Source: VGLO01 sp964599285
GTDB taxonomy: Bacteria > Patescibacteriota > Minisyncoccia > Minisyncoccales > Staskawiczbacteraceae
DNA: 64,000 nucleotides
NCBI GenBank assembly: GCA_964599285.1
Contig: CAZREI010000003.1
Location: forward strand, 6,444 to 70,443
Direction of reading: 5' to 3'
Shown here piece by piece: positions 7,475-15,291 of this stretch (position 1 is the stretch's first letter; every line of letters begins with the position of its first letter). The notes under the pieces are model-generated. The model had not been told where the DNA came from and did no database searches. It saw nothing but the letters and a program-made list of their open reading frames with translations. Both the position numbers and the translations under genes were made by a program.

Positions 7475-8419
7475 ATGAATCCGATTATAAAAGTGATAGG
7501 GGTCGGGGGGTCGGGGTCCAATACTATCGCGCGCATTGGCGCGGGACATCACCCAGTGCGCAAGGACGCCACCTTTGATGGCATTGAGCTGGTGGCTGTC
7601 AATACCGACGCCCAGGCTTTGCATTTTTGCAAGGTAGAAAAAAAGATCTTGATTGGTCAGCAAACCACCAAAGGGCTTGGCGCTGGCATGGACATCAATC
7701 TTGGCAAAGAAGCCGCCAAAGAAAGCACCAAAGAATTGGAAGCTTTTTTAAAAGGCGCCGACATGGTTTTTATTACCTGTGGTCTTGGCGGCGGAACGGG
7801 CAGCGGAGCCGGGCCGGTGATTGCCGAAATTTCCAAGGGCCTGGGAATTTTGACGGTGGCGGTGGTGACCACGCCATTTTCTTTTGAGGGCGAGCAACGA
7901 AGAGAAGTCGCCCAAACCGCGCTGAAAAATTTAAAAGGCAAAGTGGATTCATTGCTGGTAATTTCCAACGACAACTTGCTGAAAATCATTGACCAAAAAA
8001 CCACCGTGTCCAGTGCTTTTGAAATTTGCGACGACATTTTAAAGCAGGCGGTTGGAGGCATCACGGACCTTATGCTGTCTCCCGGAATCATCAGTATTGA
8101 TTTTGCGTCGGTGGTTTCTATTATGAAAAATTCCGGCCAGGCACTGTTTGGCATGGGCAGAGCCACTGGAGAGCATCGCGCGGTTGAAGCGGCAACCAAG
8201 GCTATTACCTCGCCCTTGTTGGATTTTTCCATCAAAGGGTCCAAAGGAATTTTGTTTAACGCTGCGGGCGCTGATGTCACGTTGCAGGAAATAAAAGACG
8301 CGGCAAAAGTGATTACCGGGCACGTTGATTCCAAAGCCCAAATTATTTTCGGAGCGGTCAAAGACACCACGTTGAAAAAAGGGGAAATTAAGATTACGGT
8401 TATCGCCACAAAATTCTAA
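7475..8419 (+). CDS. ftsZ: FtsZ-family GTPase, tail-less, with altered T7 loop
   Basis: 314 residues from ATG 7475; an upstream in-frame start at 7442 lies in the palindrome and is unlikely. The tubulin signature GLGGGTGSGAG (103-113), the GVGGSGSNTI P-loop and the VNTDAQAL motif identify FtsZ, which polymerises into the division ring. Two oddities stand out. The catalytic T7 loop, normally N-x-D-F-A-D, reads S-I-D-F-A-S, so two of its three conserved polar residues (E. coli N207 and D212) are serine. The protein also ends at the last strand of the GTPase fold (ITVIATKF), with no linker or FtsA/ZipA-binding peptide. It may be a divergent FtsZ or a specialised paralogue with weak GTPase activity. 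Confidence 0.9.
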   Translation: MNPIIKVIGVGGSGSNTIARIGAGHHPVRKDATFDGIELVAVNTDAQALHFCKVEKKILIGQQTTKGLGAGMDINLGKEAAKESTKELEAFLKGADMVFITCGLGGGTGSGAGPVIAEISKGLGILTVAVVTTPFSFEGEQRREVAQTALKNLKGKVDSLLVISNDNLLKIIDQKTTVSSAFEICDDILKQAVGGITDLMLSPGIISIDFASVVSIMKNSGQALFGMGRATGEHRAVEAATKAITSPLLDFSIKGSKGILFNAAGADVTLQEIKDAAKVITGHVDSKAQIIFGAVKDTTLKKGEIKITVIATKF

Positions 8420-8421
8420 AC

Positions 8422-8579
8422 GGAGTAATCACGAATATACAAATACGATCAAATATACAAATTTTACAAATATACAAATCTCGTCACCGTCATTGCGAGC
8501 CGCAGCGTGGCAATCTATCACATTCGTATATTGGTAACATTTGTATATTATTTTAGATTTGTATATTCGTGATTACTCC
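8422..8579. repeat. Composite palindromic element, copy C1, with REP-like core
   Basis: The ends GGAGTAATCACGAATATAC and GTATATTCGTGATTACTCC are perfectly complementary. The inner arms repeat AATATACAAAT words. At the centre (8487-8518) lies REP-like copy R2. A second copy at 25951-26106 has the same ends with the core inverted, and a third starts at 63948 and runs off the window. It starts 2 bp after the ftsZ stop and ends 6 bp before comEC. Confidence 0.9.
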
Positions 8580-8585
8580 TCATAC

Positions 8586-10100
8586 ATGACGGCGTCCAAA
8601 CTCCTTTTCTGCCTTTGCGTTTCCTTTATTGTTGGAATCGCGGTAAGTTCGCTCATCCACATTCCCCAAGGTTACATCTTGGGTTTTTTAATGTTGGCGA
8701 TATTGCTGGTTATCACGTTGATGGTAATGTGCCATTATCGACGATCGTCGCTGATGGCACATCCGCAAAATACTGTTTTAGTGGCCGGGCTTTGCCTGTC
8801 CATGTTGGCGGCGGGTATGCTGCGGTTTTCTGGCGCGCAAGATACTATCAGCACCAACTCATTATCCAAATTAAACGACAAGCCCGGAACTATTACTCTG
8901 ACTGGCCAAGTCGCGGACGAACCGGATATCAGGGACACGTCCCAAAAATTAAAAATAAAAATACACGACAGCCTGGTGCTGGTGACGCTGGGACGATATC
9001 CACAGTATCGCTACTTAGACACCTTGCGACTTACCGGAGAACTAAAATCGCCGCCAGTTTTTAATGATTTTAATTACCGGCAATTTTTGCAAAAAGATGG
9101 CATTTACTCGGTTATGGATTACCCAAAGGTTGCGCTGATTTCTCAAAAACCCGCTTACAACATTTTCACATACGCGTATGAAAAAATATTATTTTGCAAA
9201 GAAAAACTGCGCCAGTCCATTTACAATCATTTTTCAGGGCCGCAAAAGCTGCTATTGGAAGGCATTTTGCTTGGGGACAATTCCAACATGACCCAGGATT
9301 TGCGCGACAAGCTAAATACCGCTGGGCTTCGGTACTTAACCGCCATTTCCGGCGCGCACGTGATTGTGGTTAGCGAACTGTTAATGTTGTTATTTTTGGC
9401 GCTGGGATTTTGGCGCGGCCAGGCTTTTTATTTTTCCGTTATTTTTATTTGGCTTTACATTGCTCTGACTGGCTTTAGCGCGTCGGGCATTCGCGCGGCC
9501 ACCATGGGCAGTATTTCACTTTTGGCTCAGCACCTTGGCCGGCAAAACACTAATGCCCGAAACATCACACTGGCTGGCGCCCTGATGCTCTGGCAAAATC
9601 CGATGCTACTTGCCTACGACGTGGGCTTCCAACTTTCATTCTTGGCTTCACTGGGAATTATTTACTGCAAGCCTCTACTGGAACATTTTATGACACAATT
9701 TACCAAAGAACGCGCGGCATACTGGGTTTCCATGATTGCCGTCACCCTCACCGCCCAGATTTTTACCCTACCCATTATGGTTTTTAACTTTGGTAGTATT
9801 TCGCTGGTAGCGCCGCTGACCAATATCCTCATTATGCCCATGTTTTACTGGCTGATGGTGGCAGGGTTTTTGGCGGCACTGGCGGGAATATTTTCCAACG
9901 TTATGGGATTTATTTTTTCCATCCCGTGTTGGTTTTTGCTAAGCTATTTTTTAAAAGTCTTAGATATTTTTTCCCGACCCTGGGCCCAAACAGCCGTGTC
10001 ACATATTTGGTGGATGTGGGTGGTTCTCTATTACCTGGCGTTGGCGGCAGCCATAGCATACTGCACCAAAAAACTCAAACCCACTTTTTTGGGCTACTGA
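8586..10100 (+). CDS. comEC: ComEC/Rec2-family DNA-uptake channel
   Basis: 504 residues from ATG 8586; the longer frame from 8541 begins inside the palindrome. ComEC carries single-stranded DNA across the cytoplasmic membrane during natural transformation. The N-terminus has two to three membrane helices and a soluble OB-like region (LTGQVADEPDIRDTSQKLKIKIHD), as in DUF4131. The Competence domain follows with YLTAISGAHVIVVSELLMLL and ASGIRAATMGSISLLAQHLGR. At least eight further helices run to the C-terminus. The C-terminal metallo-beta-lactamase domain of full-length ComEC is absent. The stop is TGA. Confidence 0.93.
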   Translation: MTASKLLFCLCVSFIVGIAVSSLIHIPQGYILGFLMLAILLVITLMVMCHYRRSSLMAHPQNTVLVAGLCLSMLAAGMLRFSGAQDTISTNSLSKLNDKPGTITLTGQVADEPDIRDTSQKLKIKIHDSLVLVTLGRYPQYRYLDTLRLTGELKSPPVFNDFNYRQFLQKDGIYSVMDYPKVALISQKPAYNIFTYAYEKILFCKEKLRQSIYNHFSGPQKLLLEGILLGDNSNMTQDLRDKLNTAGLRYLTAISGAHVIVVSELLMLLFLALGFWRGQAFYFSVIFIWLYIALTGFSASGIRAATMGSISLLAQHLGRQNTNARNITLAGALMLWQNPMLLAYDVGFQLSFLASLGIIYCKPLLEHFMTQFTKERAAYWVSMIAVTLTAQIFTLPIMVFNFGSISLVAPLTNILIMPMFYWLMVAGFLAALAGIFSNVMGFIFSIPCWFLLSYFLKVLDIFSRPWAQTAVSHIWWMWVVLYYLALAAAIAYCTKKLKPTFLGY

Positions 10101-10159
10101 TATTAAAAACTCCTATTCTCGAGAATATGAGAATATGGAAGCATTAAAAAAATTCCTAC

Positions 10160-10222
10160 AAAAGCCAAACCGTACTCCAAAATTAGAAGCTTCTAATTTT
10201 GGAGTACGGTTTGGCTTTTTTG
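10160..10222. terminator. Perfect 60-bp palindromic terminator after comEC
   Basis: Bases 10160-10219 form a perfect palindrome with 30-bp arms (left arm starts AAAAGCCAAACCGTACTCC) centred on AAGCTT, followed by a T-run. It is an unusually long intrinsic terminator separating comEC from the convergent minus-strand gene. Confidence 0.9.
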
Positions 10223-10253
10223 TTTGCGTGCACATTAGATAGGCGTTCGTAGG

Positions 10254-10287
10254 TAAAAAAAGAGCCGAGAGGGAAATCCCTTCGGCT
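10254..10287 (-). terminator. Terminator of the 10315-10914 gene
   Basis: On the minus strand AGCCGAAGGGA pairs with TCCCTCTCGGCT, followed by seven T residues. It lies 28 bp beyond the stop codon. With the comEC terminator it gives each convergent gene its own terminator. Confidence 0.85.
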
Positions 10288-10314
10288 GGGTGTGTGCCTT
10301 GCGGCTTTGATGGG

Positions 10315-10914
10315 TTAAGAGATTTCTTTGAAGGCGAAGCTTTTGCCTTTGGACGCGATGTGAAACACGTGGTCTTTTTTCCCGGGCAAAATAGACGGGG
10401 CAACGTCCTTCATTTTTTTGGCGGAATACACTTCTACCATGGTGTCTTCTTTTTCCATCTCCGGGACTTTGCCCCTGATTTCCAGGTTGCAATATCCGCA
10501 GGGACTGTGGAAAAAGTAAAAGACATCCGTGATGAGCTTCTTGAGTGCCGCAATTCGTCGTATTGACGCCTTGAGGCTCTCGCAGTCAACCGCCAAATGT
10601 CGCGAATGGACAAGAGCGAGTCCTCCGCCATCGCGCAACACAGGAAAGATATTGCCTTCCTGGAGGTTGAAGTTTTCAAACAAAAACCTCCGGATTTCGG
10701 GGTACAAACCGTGTCCCCCTTGATCTGAATCGGGGCAGGCAACTACCAACGCGGTAGTAGGCAAGAAATATATTTCCTCCTTTCTCCCGTTAAGGACTCC
10801 TTGGGTCGGAACACGTTCTACTGCCACGCACTGCTCGATCATCGAAACCTCTCTACATCTTGTAAAGGTTCTGCCAAGGTGACGGTTGTCAGCTCCATTG
10901 CTAACATCCACCAT
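10315..10914 (-). CDS. Beta-carbonic-anhydrase-like protein (199 aa)
   Basis: The core resembles the beta-carbonic anhydrase scaffold: strand LVVACPDSDQGGHGL near residues 57-70 (position of the C-x-D-x-R motif), RDGGGLALVHSRHLA in the middle and FFHSPCGYCN near 132-141 (position of H-x-x-C). The arginine of the C-x-D-x-R dyad is not evident, so catalysis is doubtful and zinc binding is an inference. A smaller relative is encoded just upstream at 11011-11397. Two starts are possible: 10914 with AAGGTGG just before it, or 10842 with a well-spaced AGAGAGG. It has its own promoter-like sequence and terminator, a more GC-rich sequence than most neighbours and clear ribosome-binding sites, suggesting acquisition. 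Confidence 0.6.
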   Translation of the reverse strand: MVDVSNGADNRHLGRTFTRCREVSMIEQCVAVERVPTQGVLNGRKEEIYFLPTTALVVACPDSDQGGHGLYPEIRRFLFENFNLQEGNIFPVLRDGGGLALVHSRHLAVDCESLKASIRRIAALKKLITDVFYFFHSPCGYCNLEIRGKVPEMEKEDTMVEVYSAKKMKDVAPSILPGKKDHVFHIASKGKSFAFKEIS

Positions 10915-10937
10915 GCCACCTTAACTATCCTCATTAT

Positions 10938-10967
10938 TACATAATTATTAAAAAATGCAACAGTCAA
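10938..10967 (-). promoter_or_regulatory. Promoter-like sequence for the 10315-10914 gene
   Basis: On the minus strand TTGACT is followed after 18 bp by TATGTA, directly beyond the terminator of the upstream gene. A 5' leader of about 20 nt would carry the AAGGTGG ribosome-binding site. Confidence 0.5.
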
Positions 10968-10970
10968 GCA

Positions 10971-11000
10971 AAAACCAGCCCGCTTAAGCGGGCTGGTTTT
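10971..11000 (-). terminator. 30-bp palindromic terminator between the two minus-strand genes
   Basis: AAAACCAGCCCGCTT and AAGCGGGCTGGTTTT form a perfect palindrome with T-runs on both sides, 10 bp beyond the stop codon of the 11011-11397 gene on the minus strand. Confidence 0.9.
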
Positions 11001-11010
11001 TGGTCAAATA

Positions 11011-11397
11011 CTAATTGATTTTTTCCACGGTTTTCCAGTCGCCTTCCACCCACAAGCATATAATTTCCACTTCAAATCCAAACGACTCCACCGTTTTTCT
11101 TGCTTCTTGCAAGTGTTTGATTTGCTCCTCTTTTTCAACAGGATTACCCGCGCATCCAAAGTGCCCCACAATAGCAATGACCTTTGAACCATGGTGCTCA
11201 ACGGAAATACCAACCCGTTTTTTGATATTTTCAATAACGGCAGTGTTTTGGTTGTCGGCTAAAATTTTGTTGGGGCCGGGTTCGGTGACCATGTCCACAT
11301 AATCCACGCTGTAATTTTTTTGAATATAACTTTTAACCGCGTCCTGGATTCGGCCGTCCATGCAGTTGATAGCGCAAGCAAACGTTTTATTTTCCAT
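11011..11397 (-). CDS. Small beta-carbonic-anhydrase-like protein (128 aa)
   Basis: The N-terminal strand FACAINCMDGRIQ supplies a C-x-D-x-R motif (NCMDGRI), and VIAIVGHFGCAGN supplies the H-x-x-C pair. Together these make the zinc-ligand pattern of beta-carbonic anhydrases. At 128 residues it is shorter than typical enzymes of about 200, and I infer a member of the small carbonic-anhydrase-like family common in CPR and archaea, with no demonstrated substrate. No ribosome-binding site is evident. It is divergent from the glycosyltransferase gene at 11488 across a 90-bp AT-rich spacer. Confidence 0.7.
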   Translation of the reverse strand: MENKTFACAINCMDGRIQDAVKSYIQKNYSVDYVDMVTEPGPNKILADNQNTAVIENIKKRVGISVEHHGSKVIAIVGHFGCAGNPVEKEEQIKHLQEARKTVESFGFEVEIICLWVEGDWKTVEKIN

Positions 11398-11487
11398 AAA
11401 AATCTTTTATATAATTTTTATAATCTTTATAGCCATTATAAACATTATAATTTCTTTTGCAACTAAGTTATAGTATAATGAAAAAAC

Positions 11488-12789
11488 ATGGAAATTAATT
11501 CTCATACAAGCCAAAAAGCCTGGGTGGTGGCGGTGGATATGGGCTATGGCCACCAGCGCACCGCTTACCCTTTGCGTGACATTGCCTTGGGCCGGGCTAT
11601 TATTAATGCCAACAATTACGACGGCGTCCCCAAAAAAGATCAGCGCATTTGGCAGACCACTCGCTCCTTTTATGAATTCATTTCGCGCTTCCGCCGAATT
11701 CCCATCATCGGTCTGTTCCTTTTTTTATTTTTAGACCGGTTCCAAAAAATTATGGGCTATTACCCAAAGCGCGACCTGTCCAAATCAAACTTCAACGGCA
11801 AAACCATTTTTTCGTTCATCAAAAAAGGTTGGGGCAAAGATTTGATAGAACGCCTCAAAAAAAATCCCCTGCCCATGGTCACCACTTTTTTTACGCCGGC
11901 ATTCATGGCAGAAGAATTAGATTATCCCAACAACATTTACTGCGTCATTTGCGACGCCGACATCGCCCGGGTCTGGGTGCCGCTGGAGCCCAAACAAAGC
12001 CGCATCCAGTATCTTGCTTCAAACACCTGGACGCGCGACCGGCTCAAATTATACGGTGTCAAACCGGAAAACATTACCTTAACCGGCTACCCCTTGCCCA
12101 AGGAAAACATTGGCCGCAACCAGGAAATTGTCAAAAAGGACATGGGCTACCGGCTTTTAAACCTTGACCCCAACAAAAAATATCAAAAATTATATAGTCC
12201 GCTGGTAAAAAAATATCTTGGATCGTTGCCTACGCGCCCCAACCATCCGCTGACTGTTATGTTTTCCATCGGCGGAGCCGGCGCCCAAAAAGAAATCGCC
12301 CTGCAACTTATCAATAGTTTAAAAGACCGAATCAAGGCCAAAGAATTACGGTTTATCATATCGGTGGGCGTGCGGGAAGAATTGCGCCACTATTTTGCCA
12401 CCCACATTAAGGGTTTGGAACTGGACGGCTGGGTGCATATTTTATCGGGAAAAACTATGCCGGAATACTTTGACACTTTTAATCAGGCTTTGCGCACCAC
12501 CGATATTTTGATGACCAAACCTTCCGAACTTTCTTTTTACGCCGGCCTTGGAATTCCCATTATCATCGAACCGTCTATCGGCTCGCAAGAAGATTTTAAC
12601 CGGCGTTGGCTGATGCATATTGGGGCCGCGGTATTGCAGGAAAATCCAAAGTACACCCATCAGTGGCTGTTTGATTTGCTGGAAGCGGGGGACTTGGCGG
12701 AAGTGGCCATGCAAGGTTTTGTGGAAATAGAAAAAATGGGAACGTATCACATCGAAAAATTAGTGCGACATAATAGCTTCCATGCGTAG
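11488..12789 (+). CDS. MGDG-synthase/MurG-like glycosyltransferase
   Basis: 433 residues with a GT-B fold. The N-terminal VVAVDMGYGHQRTAYPL matches the G-x-G-H loop of MGDG-synthase and GT28 enzymes. The acceptor-side segment VTTFFTPAFMAEEL and VICDADIARVWVP follow, then a linker to the nucleotide-sugar domain with VMFSIGGAGAQKEIA and ILMTKPSELSFYAGLGIPIIIEPSIGSQE. A hydrophobic helix near 70-90 (IIGLFLFLFLDRF) may attach to the membrane. It probably transfers a sugar to a lipid acceptor, but the specificity is unknown. A TATAAT box ends 8 bp before the start codon, predicting a near-leaderless mRNA. It overlaps the next gene by 8 bp. Confidence 0.8.
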   Translation: MEINSHTSQKAWVVAVDMGYGHQRTAYPLRDIALGRAIINANNYDGVPKKDQRIWQTTRSFYEFISRFRRIPIIGLFLFLFLDRFQKIMGYYPKRDLSKSNFNGKTIFSFIKKGWGKDLIERLKKNPLPMVTTFFTPAFMAEELDYPNNIYCVICDADIARVWVPLEPKQSRIQYLASNTWTRDRLKLYGVKPENITLTGYPLPKENIGRNQEIVKKDMGYRLLNLDPNKKYQKLYSPLVKKYLGSLPTRPNHPLTVMFSIGGAGAQKEIALQLINSLKDRIKAKELRFIISVGVREELRHYFATHIKGLELDGWVHILSGKTMPEYFDTFNQALRTTDILMTKPSELSFYAGLGIPIIIEPSIGSQEDFNRRWLMHIGAAVLQENPKYTHQWLFDLLEAGDLAEVAMQGFVEIEKMGTYHIEKLVRHNSFHA

Positions 12790-13795
12790 AATGATTCTTT
12801 TGTTTTTAATTATATTTTTTATACTACTTGCCTTGGCGCTGGCGTACTTTTTTGTCGGCCGAGCGCCGGAGCAAAAAAGTATTACTTGGGGAGTGAATTT
12901 TTCCCAGATGCAGGCCGAACAGCTAAAGCTTGATTGGAAAAAAACGTACCTGGCCATACTGGAAGATTTGGGCGCCACTCACGTAAAATTGCTGACCCAA
13001 TGGGATTGGGTGGAAGGCAAGCAAGACGATTTTTATTTCAAAGACATTGATTGGCAAATCAGCCAGGCCGAAAGCCACGGCGCCAAAATAACCTATGTGG
13101 TAGGCATGAAAACCGGACGCTGGCCCGAGTGTCATGTGCCAACCTGGGCCAATGATTTGTCAAAATCCGCCCAGCAAGAAAAACTGCTGGAATATATCAA
13201 AGAAGTAGTGCAAAGGTATAAAAGTTCGTCGGCTATCATTGCTTGGCAGGCCGAAAACGAACCGTTGTTTAAATTTGGCCAGTGTCCGTGGTACGACCAG
13301 GATTTTTTGACAAAGGAAGTTGCTCTGATAAAATCATTGGACCCATCGCGCCAAGTGATTGTTTCCGATTCGGGCGAGCAGTCGCTGTGGTTTGGCGCGG
13401 CAAAAATCGGTGACGTCGTAGCCACCACTATGTATCGGAAGCTGTGGTTTCATGTTGCGGACGGCGTTGGTTTTTATAGCAGCTTTCCCATTCCACCCGT
13501 TTTTTACTATCGCAAAGCCCAGCTGGTCAATTACTTTTTTGGCAAGCAGGTTATCTGCGGCGAATTGCAAGCCGAACCGTGGGCCTACAAAACATTTTAC
13601 GACGTTCCGTTAGAAGAACAAGAAAAAACCATGAACCCAAAGCAATTTCAAGACAATATTGAGTATGCAAAAAAAACCGGCCTGCCACAATTTTACTTCT
13701 GGGGAAGCGAATGGTGGTACTGGCTCAAGGAGAAACAGAATAAGCCACAGATTTGGGAAGAAGCCAAAACATTATTTAAACACGATAATCAGTAA
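12782..13795 (+). CDS. Membrane-anchored glycoside-hydrolase-like TIM-barrel protein
   Basis: 337 residues with an N-terminal anchor (LLFLIIFFILLALALAYFFV, residues 5-24) and an extracytoplasmic domain. The pattern is that of clan GH-A glycosidases: WDWVEGKQDDFYFKDIDW, IIAWQAENEP with a candidate acid/base glutamate, and VICGELQAEPW with a candidate nucleophile near the end of the barrel. The C-terminus FYFWGSEWWYWL is also typical. It starts inside the 3' end of the glycosyltransferase gene, so the two are translated together and may act on the same surface glycan or glycolipid. The exact family and substrate cannot be told. A decayed duplicate of its 3' end lies downstream at 13913-13997. 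Confidence 0.75.
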   Translation: MRRMILLFLIIFFILLALALAYFFVGRAPEQKSITWGVNFSQMQAEQLKLDWKKTYLAILEDLGATHVKLLTQWDWVEGKQDDFYFKDIDWQISQAESHGAKITYVVGMKTGRWPECHVPTWANDLSKSAQQEKLLEYIKEVVQRYKSSSAIIAWQAENEPLFKFGQCPWYDQDFLTKEVALIKSLDPSRQVIVSDSGEQSLWFGAAKIGDVVATTMYRKLWFHVADGVGFYSSFPIPPVFYYRKAQLVNYFFGKQVICGELQAEPWAYKTFYDVPLEEQEKTMNPKQFQDNIEYAKKTGLPQFYFWGSEWWYWLKEKQNKPQIWEEAKTLFKHDNQ

Positions 13796-14097
13796 AGCCA
13801 GTACCACTATTCGAATGGAGGGGTCGGGAGGGAGGAATCCCTTCCGTGGAGGAAAACAGTCCCGCGAAGCGGAGACGTTAGAAACCGTGGGTTTCTAAGG
13901 AGCGAAGCGACAGAATGGTCGGTACTGGTTAAAGAAGAAGCAGGGGTGGCCAGAAATATGGAACGAAGCTCGGCAATTATTTAAGTCAAAAACTTAGAGA
14001 CCAAAACCACCATTCGTACAAACGCTGTGCATAAGTGGAGGTGATAATATGTAGCACATATTGTAGAATAAACGAATAGTATTAATCAGTAAAAAAT
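13796..14097. other. Non-coding gap with gene remnant and dyad repeats
   Basis: About 300 bp without an intact gene. The left edge GCCAGTACCACTATTCGAATGG is partly mirrored by ACCACCATTCGTAC near 14006 and CGAATAGT near 14080. Inside are a G-rich stretch with short stems (GGGAGGGAGGAATCCCTTCC), a GAAACC...GGTTTC stem, an AGCGAAGCGAC fragment like the REP family, and the 3' remnant of a glycoside-hydrolase gene (13913-13997). No promoter stands out. Confidence 0.55.
13913..13997 (+). pseudogene. Remnant of a duplicated glycoside-hydrolase C-terminus
   Basis: After GAATGG and a one-base insertion, the frame TAC TGG TTA AAG... reads YWLKKKQGWPEIWNEARQLF followed by KSKT and a stop. It aligns along its whole length with YWLKEKQNKPQIWEEAKTLF, the C-terminus of the preceding protein. 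It therefore looks like the tail of a second, diverged copy whose body has been deleted or overwritten by repeats. Confidence 0.8.
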
Positions 14098-14715
14098 ATG
14101 AATAGACCGGAAAATTTAAATAATAGTGAAGATTTAAATAATAATCAGGAATCAGAATTATCGGAAGACGCCCGCATAGAACAGGAAATACAATCAGAGC
14201 AGTCGGCGCTTGTTGAAAATGTAAAAGAGCTCGAAGGTGATGTAGATCAATTAGAAGAATTGGAAGGAGAGGAAGATCTTTCTACAAAAGCTAAAAATGC
14301 TTTAAAAGCAGGACTTGCGGAGCTCAAGGATTTTATACTTGCAAATCCTACGATGAATATGTTAAGCAGTGCTGGTATTGCGGGAATAGCGCTTCGCGGA
14401 GTTTTTGAGCATTTTAACCAAGGCAAAGACATTAAAGACGTCGCAACTGAAGCACTTGGTCAATTAGCCGCGTTGGGAATCATTAAATCAGTGGCATATC
14501 TTGGGTGGGGAAGAAAAGCACGAATGAAAGAAGTAGAAAAAGCTCAGAAAGAAGCCGCGGCAGAAGAAGGGGTAGCTACGCAAGAAAATCAAACAGTTTC
14601 AGACCAGTCAATAAGTGAATCGGAAGCAGAATTGCCACCAGAAGACACTGAAAGCGAAATAAAAAAATTGAAAGATGATCTTAATGAGAAATATGATGAG
14701 GAAAAAGCAGAATAA
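14098..14715 (+). CDS. Acidic hypothetical protein (205 aa)
   Basis: I do not recognise a family. The N-terminal ~65 residues are strongly acidic and Asn/Gln/Glu-rich. A central helical, partly hydrophobic segment (about residues 80-140: ANPTMNMLSSAGIAGIALRG and LGQLAALGIIKSVAYLGWG) could be membrane-associated, and the C-terminus is again Glu-rich. Codon use is AT-rich like the nearby hypothetical genes. A small basic protein gene follows 24 bp later, and a similar acidic-headed protein is encoded at 15292. The three may form an uncharacterised group, but the sequence alone gives no function. Confidence 0.6.
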   Translation: MNRPENLNNSEDLNNNQESELSEDARIEQEIQSEQSALVENVKELEGDVDQLEELEGEEDLSTKAKNALKAGLAELKDFILANPTMNMLSSAGIAGIALRGVFEHFNQGKDIKDVATEALGQLAALGIIKSVAYLGWGRKARMKEVEKAQKEAAAEEGVATQENQTVSDQSISESEAELPPEDTESEIKKLKDDLNEKYDEEKAE

Positions 14716-14739
14716 ATGAAATACTAAATTATAAAAATT

Positions 14740-14913
14740 ATGGCTAAAAAATTAACAAAAAAAGCAATAAAAGAAGTGTTAGAGAAATTAAATAGAGCAA
14801 GTGTTTCTCCAAAAGAAAAACTGAAATTACTAAAAGAAATGAATACCTTTGTTAAAAAGACAGACAAAATGGTAAAGAGCTTAATTTTAAAAGTAAACAA
14901 AGAATCTCGTTAA
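14740..14913 (+). CDS. Small basic hypothetical protein (57 aa)
   Basis: A lysine-rich, probably two-helix protein (KKAIKEVLEKLNRASVSPKE, then KLKLLKEMNTFVKKTDKMVKS). It follows the acidic protein by 24 bp and ends 42 bp before a strong terminator, so the two are likely one transcript. The charge complementarity with the acidic neighbour suggests a possible partner, an inference only. Confidence 0.55.
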   Translation: MAKKLTKKAIKEVLEKLNRASVSPKEKLKLLKEMNTFVKKTDKMVKSLILKVNKESR

Positions 14914-14954
14914 GGAAAAGTACAGATTTTTCCTTATGAAAGAGCATTTTCAGT

Positions 14955-14996
14955 TACCCCAAAGAGCACTTTGCTCTCTTGGGGTCTTTTTCTTTG
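14955..14996 (+). terminator. Intrinsic terminator
   Basis: ACCCCAAAGAGC pairs with GCTCTCTTGGGGT, followed by a T-rich tail (CTTTTTCTTT). It closes the 14098-14913 transcript. Confidence 0.85.
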
Positions 14997-15027
14997 CTGC
15001 TAAATAATCTATAATGACCTAACTATT

Positions 15028-15264
15028 CCTTGAATTACGAAATGCCCGCTTAAGAAGACTCTTTTTGTCTTTTCCGAGACGGGGCGAATTGGCTGCGGCC
15101 AATTGCGCCTCGCGTCTTGACCATCAACGTTGCGATAATCGGCAAAACTTTCGCCTCCAAATTCGCAATAAATATTTTACGTAGCTTGCTACGTAAAATA
15201 TTTCTATCAAATTTCTATCTCAAAATTTAGGGAAAATCCTAAAAAGGCATTTCGTAATTCAAGG
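15028..15264 (+). mobile_element. Hairpin element family A, copy A3, with 7-bp target duplication
   Basis: The ends CCTTGAATTACGAAATGCC and GGCATTTCGTAATTCAAGG are perfect inverted repeats. The direct repeat AACTATT lies immediately outside both ends (15021-15027 and 15265-15271). This copy is 237 bp because its left half carries an extra stem (GGGGCGAATTGGC...GCCAATTGCGCC). The right half has the same TACGTAGC-TT-GCTACGTA centre as copy A1. It ends 27 bp before the next start codon. The perfect duplication supports insertion by transposition. Confidence 0.9.
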
Positions 15265-15291
15265 AACTATTATTAAAATTAATGTAATTAT

